A stretch of DNA of 64,000 nt from Collinsella sp. (GTDB lineage: Bacteria > Actinomycetota > Coriobacteriia > Coriobacteriales > Coriobacteriaceae): positions 1 through 64,000 of the forward strand of contig DXMK01000006.1 of the NCBI GenBank assembly GCA_019414245.1, in the 5' to 3' direction. A model generated the notes under the pieces. The model was given only the letters and a program-made list of their open reading frames with translations. It did no database searches and was not told the DNA's origin. A program made the position numbers and the translations under genes. Positions 58,470 through 64,000 of this stretch are shown here, one piece after another; position 1 is the stretch's first letter, and each line of letters starts with the position of its first letter.

Positions 58470-60473
58470 ATGTCGAAGCAGGCAGTCGTTGGAATCTTGG
58501 CGCATGTCGATGCCGGCAAGACCACGTTGGCCGAGGCCATGTTGTTCAACGTGGGTCGCATTCGCAAGCGCGGCCGCGTGGACGATGGCGATTCGCATCT
58601 GGACACTAACGCGATCGAGCGCGAGCGCGGCATTACGATCTTCTCGTCGCAGGCCGTGCTCGACCACGGCGATACCCACGTCATGCTTGTGGATGCGCCC
58701 GGCCACGTCGATTTTTCGGCCGAGGCGGAGCGCACGCTGCGCGCGCTCGACTATGCGATTTTGGTTGTGGGTGCCAACGACGGCGTGCAGGGGCACACCG
58801 AAACCCTGTGGCGCCTGCTTGCGCGCTATGACATTCCGACGTTCATCTTTATCAACAAAATCGATTTGGAGAATCCCGGCCGCGATGTTTTGCTGGCACA
58901 GCTTGGGCAACGTCTTTCCGAGGGCTGCCTGGATGCCAGCGAACTGTTGGTGGGTGGTGCCGTTCAGGAGGACGCTGCTGCGTTGGACGAGGCGGCGCTC
59001 GAGGAGTTTCTCGACGCAGGGGAGCTTTCGACTGCCACGCTTTCGCGGCTGGTCGCAGAGCGAAAGTTGTTTCCCTGCTTTGCGGGCTCGGCGCTCAAGG
59101 ACCAGGGTGTGGCAGAGCTACTCGACGGCATATGCGCTTTGATGCGCGAGCGAACATGGCCCCAGGAGTTCGCCGCGCGAGTCTACCGCGTGAGTCGTGG
59201 AGACCGTGGCGAGCGTCTTGCCTGGGTCAAGGTGACGGGCGGTGTACTGCGTGCAAAGCAAGTTGTCGAGGGATGCTCTGGCGCCTCCACTTGGGAGCAA
59301 AAGATCGACCAGGTGCGCATCTATAACGGCGAGAAGTATGAGCTTGCCCAAGAAGTTGCTGCTGGCGGTATTTGTGCCGTGACGGGCCTTGCGCACGTTC
59401 GCCCAGGGGATGCCTTGGGGGCGGAGCCCGTGGGCGATGTGCCTGTCATCGCTCCGGTCCTCACCTATACGGTGCTTCCGGGCGAACACGATGTCCACGC
59501 GGTGTTCAAAGCACTGACAGAGTTGGCGGACGAAGATCCCATGCTCGGCGTAAGCTGGAACACTCATCTTGAGCAGATTCATTTACAGCTGATGGGCGCC
59601 GTGCAACTCGAGGTCGTGCAGCGGGTGTTGGCCGATCGCTTTGGCCTTTCGGTTGCGTTTGAGTCTGGCGGCATTCTCTATAAGGAGACTATTTCGCAGC
59701 CGGTCGAGGGCGTGGGCCATTTTGAGCCGCTGCGCCACTATGCCGAGGTACATCTGCGCCTGGAGCCGTTGCCAGCGGGTTCGGGCGTGCAGTTTGGCAC
59801 CGTGACCTCGACCGACGAACTCGATCTTAACTGGCAGCGTTTGGCACTCACCAACGCCATGGAGCGCGATCACCTGGGCGCGCTGACCGGCTCGCCCATC
59901 ACCGATGTGTGCATTACGCTCACGGGCGGCCGTGCGCATGCCAAACACACCGAGGGCGGCGATTTTCGCCAGGCCACGTACCGCGCGATTCGCCAGGGGC
60001 TCATGCAGGCGCGTGAGGCTGGCGCGGCGGTGCTGTTGGAGCCGTGGTATCGCTTTGAGCTCGAGGTGCCGGGGGAGTGCGTGGGCCGGGCACTCTCGGA
60101 TGCCACGCGCATGGGTGCCGAGTACGAGCCGCCGACGATGGCGGGAGACCGGGCGAAGCTTGTGGGTCGCGTGCCGGCATCTGAGGTGCAGGATTACGCG
60201 CTGGAGGTGGCCGCCTATACGAGTGGTCGTGGGCATCTGTACCTAGAGTTCGCCGGCTATGCGGCTTGCCATGATGCCGAGCGCGTCATCGAGACGGCCG
60301 CCTATGAGCCCGAGGCCGATCTGCCCAACACGCCCGATTCGGTCTTTTGCTCCCACGGCGCCGGTTACACGGTCAAATGGTACGACGTCCCCGAGGCAGC
60401 CCACGTAAAGGTCGATCCCTCCACCTTCCGCCCCTGGCGAGCAGCAGACGCCGAGTTTTTCGGCCACATGTGA
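58470..60473 (+). CDS. Tet(M)-like ribosomal-protection GTPase of the EF-G superfamily
   Basis: A 667-residue GTPase with GILAHVDAGKTTL (G1), ERGITI (G2), DAPGHVDFSAEA (G3) and NKIDLEN (G4), then EF-G domains II, III and IV (RFELEVPGECVGRALSDATRMG resembles the tip of domain IV) and a C-terminal part ending near PNTPDSVFCSHGAGY. It is closer to Tet(M)/OtrA than to EF-G or LepA in its GTPase motifs, but Tet-specific loops are not obvious. Tetracycline protection or a housekeeping ribosome-rescue role are both possible. AGAGGAGAG precedes the ATG. The last bases overlap a TGTGACAGAGGGG palindrome. Confidence 0.8.
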   Translation: MSKQAVVGILAHVDAGKTTLAEAMLFNVGRIRKRGRVDDGDSHLDTNAIERERGITIFSSQAVLDHGDTHVMLVDAPGHVDFSAEAERTLRALDYAILVVGANDGVQGHTETLWRLLARYDIPTFIFINKIDLENPGRDVLLAQLGQRLSEGCLDASELLVGGAVQEDAAALDEAALEEFLDAGELSTATLSRLVAERKLFPCFAGSALKDQGVAELLDGICALMRERTWPQEFAARVYRVSRGDRGERLAWVKVTGGVLRAKQVVEGCSGASTWEQKIDQVRIYNGEKYELAQEVAAGGICAVTGLAHVRPGDALGAEPVGDVPVIAPVLTYTVLPGEHDVHAVFKALTELADEDPMLGVSWNTHLEQIHLQLMGAVQLEVVQRVLADRFGLSVAFESGGILYKETISQPVEGVGHFEPLRHYAEVHLRLEPLPAGSGVQFGTVTSTDELDLNWQRLALTNAMERDHLGALTGSPITDVCITLTGGRAHAKHTEGGDFRQATYRAIRQGLMQAREAGAAVLLEPWYRFELEVPGECVGRALSDATRMGAEYEPPTMAGDRAKLVGRVPASEVQDYALEVAAYTSGRGHLYLEFAGYAACHDAERVIETAAYEPEADLPNTPDSVFCSHGAGYTVKWYDVPEAAHVKVDPSTFRPWRAADAEFFGHM

Positions 60474-60495
60474 CAGAGGGGCAGCCCCTTTGGCA
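60469..60495. repeat. TGTGACAGAGGGGCAGCCCC repeat at GTPase stop codon
   Basis: TGTGACAGAGGGGC/GCCCCTTTGGCAG, an imperfect member of the TGTGACAAAGGG family. The gene's TGA stop lies inside its left arm. Confidence 0.65.
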
Positions 60496-60504
60496 GATTC
60501 AGTT

Positions 60505-60530
60505 GGTATAACTCGGTATAAGTTGGTATA
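60505..60530. promoter_or_regulatory. Three GGTATA units at 10-bp spacing
   Basis: GGTATA begins at 60505, 60515 and 60525, each 10 bp apart and so on one face of the helix. The outer two are inside identical AGTTGGTATAACT units. It ends 36 bp before the ATPase start codon, so it overlaps or replaces its promoter and looks like a cooperative binding site. Confidence 0.6.
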
Positions 60531-60566
60531 ACTATTACCAGGGTTTGCCAATCCGAGGAGGCCGAC

Positions 60567-61685
60567 ATGAATCCAAATCCCTTTAAGCCAACGGCAGGCA
60601 AGCGGCCTCCGATGCTCATTGGTCGCGAGTCGGTCATCGAAGATTTCGAGGAAGGGCTCGATAACGGCGCCGGAGCGCCGGGCAGGCTCATGCTCATTAC
60701 GGGAAACCGCGGCTGCGGCAAGACAGTTCTCCTGCGGGAGCTGCAACGTCTGGCCAGCGAGCGCGGATGGGCGGTTGTCTCCGATTCCGCTTCGCTTGGC
60801 TTATGCGACCGCTTGGCCGACGCGCTTCGCTCGAATAAACCCGTTGTGACGTCAATGGAGTTCGGTCCTTCGTTTGGCCGGATGTCGGTCGAGGCGGCGC
60901 GAGCAAAGGGCGAGACGTTGCGAGGGCTGGTCAACGAGCGCCTTAAGAAGCTCGGTCCAGGCAAGGGCATACTGTTTGCGATTGACGAGGCGCAATCGGC
61001 GTCTATCGAGGAACTGGCGGCTCTTGCCGTTCTCTATCAGCAGGTGCTCGGAGACCAGGATGCCACGGGATTACCCGATAGCGACCAGCGCGGTCTTGCG
61101 CTGGTTTTTGCCGGCTTGCCCAGTATGGTTGACGATCTGCTCGAAGAGCCGAGCGTGACGTTTTTGCGCCGCGCCCAGCAGCGTACGCTGGGGGCGATAT
61201 CTTTGCCCAAGGTGCGCGATTCATATATCCAGACGGTCAAAGACGCTGGTCTTTACGTTGACGCGGAGACGGCGGACCTTGCGGCACGCAAGAGCATGGG
61301 GCATCCCTATATGGTTCAGCTGGTGGGATATTACATGTGGCGGTCTGCTGTCCGGCGTGGCTCGCAGGTCATCGAAAGGCGCGATGTCGAGGATGGCCAT
61401 GCGGATGCCGTCTCCGAGTTCTACGAAGCGGTTGACGCGCCCCTGTATTACGGGCTGCGCAGTCCACAGCGCCTCTTTATCGAGGCCATGGCGGTTGACG
61501 AGGACAAACCGACGCGCATGGCGGATATCATTGAGCGCTGCGACCGTACCCAGAGCTGGGCGAGTAAATATCGCGCAAGCCTGATTCGCGAGCGCGTCAT
61601 CGAGGCCGCCGGATACGGCCTTGTGCGGTTTACCGTGCCCATGCTGGGCGAGTATATCCGCGACCGCGTTTTATGGCATGAGTAG
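60567..61685 (+). CDS. AAA ATPase (archaeal-type P-loop ATPase family)
   Basis: A 372-residue AAA ATPase with Walker A TGNRGCGKT (K52), Walker B LFAIDEAQ near residue 136, a sensor segment ALVFAGLPS and a C-terminal winged helix (SWASKYRASLIRERVIEAAG). The N-terminal MLIGRESVIEDFEEGL is a typical Orc1/Cdc6-like opening. Such ATPases usually bind DNA or partner proteins; the role here is unknown. It overlaps the open frame of the following UvrA2 gene only if that gene starts at its earliest ATG. GAGG precedes the start. Confidence 0.78.
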   Translation: MNPNPFKPTAGKRPPMLIGRESVIEDFEEGLDNGAGAPGRLMLITGNRGCGKTVLLRELQRLASERGWAVVSDSASLGLCDRLADALRSNKPVVTSMEFGPSFGRMSVEAARAKGETLRGLVNERLKKLGPGKGILFAIDEAQSASIEELAALAVLYQQVLGDQDATGLPDSDQRGLALVFAGLPSMVDDLLEEPSVTFLRRAQQRTLGAISLPKVRDSYIQTVKDAGLYVDAETADLAARKSMGHPYMVQLVGYYMWRSAVRRGSQVIERRDVEDGHADAVSEFYEAVDAPLYYGLRSPQRLFIEAMAVDEDKPTRMADIIERCDRTQSWASKYRASLIRERVIEAAGYGLVRFTVPMLGEYIRDRVLWHE

Positions 61686-61695
61686 GGTGATAAAG

Positions 61696-64000
61696 GTGAC
61701 GGAACAGAAGATGAGCCCGCAGGCTATCGAGGTGCGCGGTGCACGTGTCCACAATCTCAAGGACATCGATATCGATATTCCGCTGGGGAGGCTCGTGGGC
61801 ATTGCCGGCGTGTCGGGCTCGGGCAAGAGCTCGCTGGCGCTGGGAGTTCTTTATGCCGAGGGCTCGCGCCGTTACCTGGAGGCGCTCAGCACCTATACCC
61901 GCCGTCGCCTGACGCAGGCCGAGCACGCTCAGGTGGATGAGGTATTGCACGTGCCGGCGGCTCTCGCATTGCATCAGCGCCCCAGCGTGCCGGGCGTGCG
62001 TTCCACCTTTGGCACCATGACCGAGCTCAACAATAGCCTGCGTCTACTCTTTAGCCGCTGCGCCCATCACGTGTGCCCGCATTGCGGGGCGCGTGTGGAG
62101 CCGAGCCTTAACGTGGCTGCGGGCCTGTCGCTCACGTGCCCCGCATGCGGCCGCGAGTTCTACGCGCCGGGTGCCGAGGATTTGGCTTTCAATAGCGGTG
62201 GTGCATGTCCCACCTGCGGCGGCACCGGCGTTATGCATGAGGTGGACGAGGCGAGCTTGGTGCCCGACGAGTCAAAGACTATCAACGAGGGCGCGGTGCT
62301 TCCTTGGGGCACGCTCATGTGGGATCTGATGAAGCAGGTGGCCGGCGAGATGGGCGTGCGCACCGACGTGCCGTTTAACCAGCTCACGCCTCAAGAGCGC
62401 GACATCGTGTTTCATGGTCCGGCGGTTAAGAGGCACATCCTCTACGTGCCCAAAAACGGCGAGGGCGCTACGCCACTCGACTTTACCTATTACAACGCCG
62501 TCTATACCGTCGAGAATGCGCTCGCCAAGGTCAAGGACGATAAGGGCTTAAAACGCGTTGCGCGCTTTTTGCGCGAGGGCCCATGCCGCGATTGCGGCGG
62601 CACGCGTCTCTCCGAGGCTGCGCGGCAGCCCCAGGTGCGCGGTATCAATCTGGCACAGGCGGCGGCCATGACTTTGGGCGAGGCGATTGAGTGGGTGCGT
62701 GGGGTGCCCGCATCCTTGCCGCCCGAGATGCAGCCCATGGCAGCGGATATCTGCGATTCATTTTTGAGCACGGCCCGTCGTCTGGTCGACCTGGGTCTCG
62801 ATTACCTTTCACTCGATCGCGCCGGTGCCACGCTCTCCACGGGTGAGCGCCAGCGCGTGCAGCTTGCTCGCGTGGTGCGCAACCGATCGACAGGCGTGCT
62901 CTATGTGCTGGACGAGCCTTCGATCGGCTTGCATCCTGCCAATGTCGACGGCTTGGTGGGTGTGATGCGCGATCTGGTGGATGACGGCAACACCGTGGTT
63001 GTTGTCGACCACGATACGCGCGTACTGGCGGAAGCCGACTATCTCGTCGAGATGGGCCCCGTTGCCGGAGCAGACGGCGGTAATGTGATTGCCACTGGTA
63101 CGGTAGGCGAGGTCGAGCAATCGCAGGGCAGCCGCATCGCTCCGTTTTTGCGCGCAGAGCCCAAACGCTTGCGTCCGCAGGTGACTGACGACGAGATGTT
63201 CGACCAGGGGCATATCCACATGGCAACCGATGCTATCCATACCGTCAAGCCGCTCGAAGTCGATATCCCGCGCGGCCGTCTCGTCGCGGTTACGGGCGTT
63301 TCGGGCTCGGGTAAGACGACGTTGGTGCTCGAGACGCTCATTCCGGCACTCAAGGCGCAGGCAGCCGGCGAGCGCCTGCCGGGGCACGTGCGTTGGGTCG
63401 ATGCCGAGGGCATTGCCCGCGCAAATCTGATTGACGCTACGCCCATCGGCGCCAACGTGCGCTCGACGGTGGCGACTTATGCCGACATCCATGATGAGCT
63501 GCGCCGCGCCTTCGCCCGTACGCCCGAGGCCAAGGCGGCCGGCTACAAGGCGGGCGCCTTTAGCTACAACACTGGCGCCTTGCGTTGCCCTACGTGCGAT
63601 GGCACGGGTTCGATATCGCTCGACGTGCAGTTTTTGCCCGATGTCGAGATCGTCTGCCCGGCATGTCGCGGCTCGCGTTATGCGGATGCGGCTTCGCATA
63701 TCCATCGCGAGGGCAAGGACGGGAGCTTGCTTACGTTGCCGCAGCTCATGGACATGAGTGTGGACGAGGCTCTCGACGCCACGGTGGGACTCAAGAAGGT
63801 TCAGGCGCGCTTGCAAACCTTGCACGACCTGGGCTTGGGTTATCTCACGCTCGGTGAGCCCACGCCGGCGCTCTCGGGCGGCGAGGCACAGCGTCTTAAG
63901 CTTGCGAGCGAGATGGGCCGCGTGCAGGATGATGCCGCGTTTGTGTTTGACGAGCCCACGATCGGCCTGCATCCGCTCGATGTTCAGGTGTTGCTGAGTG
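61696..64000 (+). CDS. UvrA2-type ABC ATPase, incomplete at window end
   Basis: At least 768 codons without a stop. Two ABC nucleotide-binding domains are visible: GVSGSGKSS near residue 34 and GVSGSGKTT near residue 540. Zinc modules CPHC...CPAC and CPTC...CPAC interrupt them, and the first signature (LSTGERQRVQLARVV) and the second (LSGGEAQRLKLA) are intact. After ELNNSLRLLFSRCAHHVCPHCG the sequence goes directly to CPACG, so the roughly 100-residue UvrB-binding insertion of UvrA is missing, as in UvrA2/DrrC-type proteins. These are thought to act in DNA protection against drugs rather than standard excision repair. I chose the GTG at 61696 (VTEQKMSPQ); the ATG at 61678 is the alternative. 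Confidence 0.88.
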   Translation, partial: MTEQKMSPQAIEVRGARVHNLKDIDIDIPLGRLVGIAGVSGSGKSSLALGVLYAEGSRRYLEALSTYTRRRLTQAEHAQVDEVLHVPAALALHQRPSVPGVRSTFGTMTELNNSLRLLFSRCAHHVCPHCGARVEPSLNVAAGLSLTCPACGREFYAPGAEDLAFNSGGACPTCGGTGVMHEVDEASLVPDESKTINEGAVLPWGTLMWDLMKQVAGEMGVRTDVPFNQLTPQERDIVFHGPAVKRHILYVPKNGEGATPLDFTYYNAVYTVENALAKVKDDKGLKRVARFLREGPCRDCGGTRLSEAARQPQVRGINLAQAAAMTLGEAIEWVRGVPASLPPEMQPMAADICDSFLSTARRLVDLGLDYLSLDRAGATLSTGERQRVQLARVVRNRSTGVLYVLDEPSIGLHPANVDGLVGVMRDLVDDGNTVVVVDHDTRVLAEADYLVEMGPVAGADGGNVIATGTVGEVEQSQGSRIAPFLRAEPKRLRPQVTDDEMFDQGHIHMATDAIHTVKPLEVDIPRGRLVAVTGVSGSGKTTLVLETLIPALKAQAAGERLPGHVRWVDAEGIARANLIDATPIGANVRSTVATYADIHDELRRAFARTPEAKAAGYKAGAFSYNTGALRCPTCDGTGSISLDVQFLPDVEIVCPACRGSRYADAASHIHREGKDGSLLTLPQLMDMSVDEALDATVGLKKVQARLQTLHDLGLGYLTLGEPTPALSGGEAQRLKLASEMGRVQDDAAFVFDEPTIGLHPLDVQVLLS

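Noticed and set aside
58470..60473. Acquired tet(M) resistance gene
   Set aside because: Motifs place it near that branch, but codon use matches the chromosome and no conjugative-element genes or leader peptide are present, so recent acquisition is not supported.
1..64000. tRNA genes in the intergenic gaps
   Set aside because: I looked in the larger gaps for a T-loop GGTTCGA with matching acceptor and anticodon stems and found no candidate; tRNAscan-SE would settle this.

Overview
This GC-rich window with long, tightly packed genes looks like a gut Coriobacteriia chromosome, most likely Collinsella or a close relative (inference from gene content and intergenic repeats; no rRNA is present to confirm it). 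It carries no rRNA, no recognisable tRNA, no CRISPR array and no intact insertion sequence. The last gene runs off the right edge.

Layout. 1-7000 is an accessory patchwork: a truncated TetR gene with its operator, a ToxN/AbiQ/CptN-like RNase toxin behind a structured RNA leader, yjdF with a probable riboswitch leader, the 3' end of a lost DUF4143 ATPase, degraded sequence, a glyoxalase gene, an IS3 transposase remnant, and a MerR-controlled set of small redox and detoxification enzymes. 7000-23500 holds a DUF4143 ATPase, a second type IIA topoisomerase (ParE/ParC-like), a sugar acetyltransferase, an XRE regulator with its membrane partner, a 1455-residue sortase-anchored surface protein next to a LuxR regulator, a stand-alone GMP synthase ATP-pyrophosphatase subunit and an OmpR-type two-component system. 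23500-30900 has a redox cluster (CXXC mini-protein, NapH-like Fe-S membrane protein, TlpA-like lipoprotein), a very large fused ABC exporter and two membrane proteins. 30900-42000 holds a large palindromic element, Dus, glutaredoxin, an XRE/zinc-ribbon/TipAS regulator, TrmO, a MalY remnant and two neighbouring hybrid kinases, one served by a separate solute-binding lipoprotein and one with solute-binding domains built in. 42000-64000 is mostly housekeeping: ClC channel, methyltransferases, a YtrA-type ABC operon, RF3, Ung, transporters, RlmA, RsmJ, a Tet(M)-like GTPase, an AAA ATPase and a UvrA2-type protein.

Two themes run through the region. First, many gene ends carry short palindromes built around TGTGACAAAGGGACAGTCCC or related cores, sometimes supplying the stop codon. 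Second, several loci look like compact sensing or defence modules: the RNase toxin with its RNA leader, the paired solute-sensing kinases, and the ATPases. The strongest lead for something undescribed is the toxin plus structured leader at 180-860. Next come the split and fused solute-binding kinases at 34834-41288.
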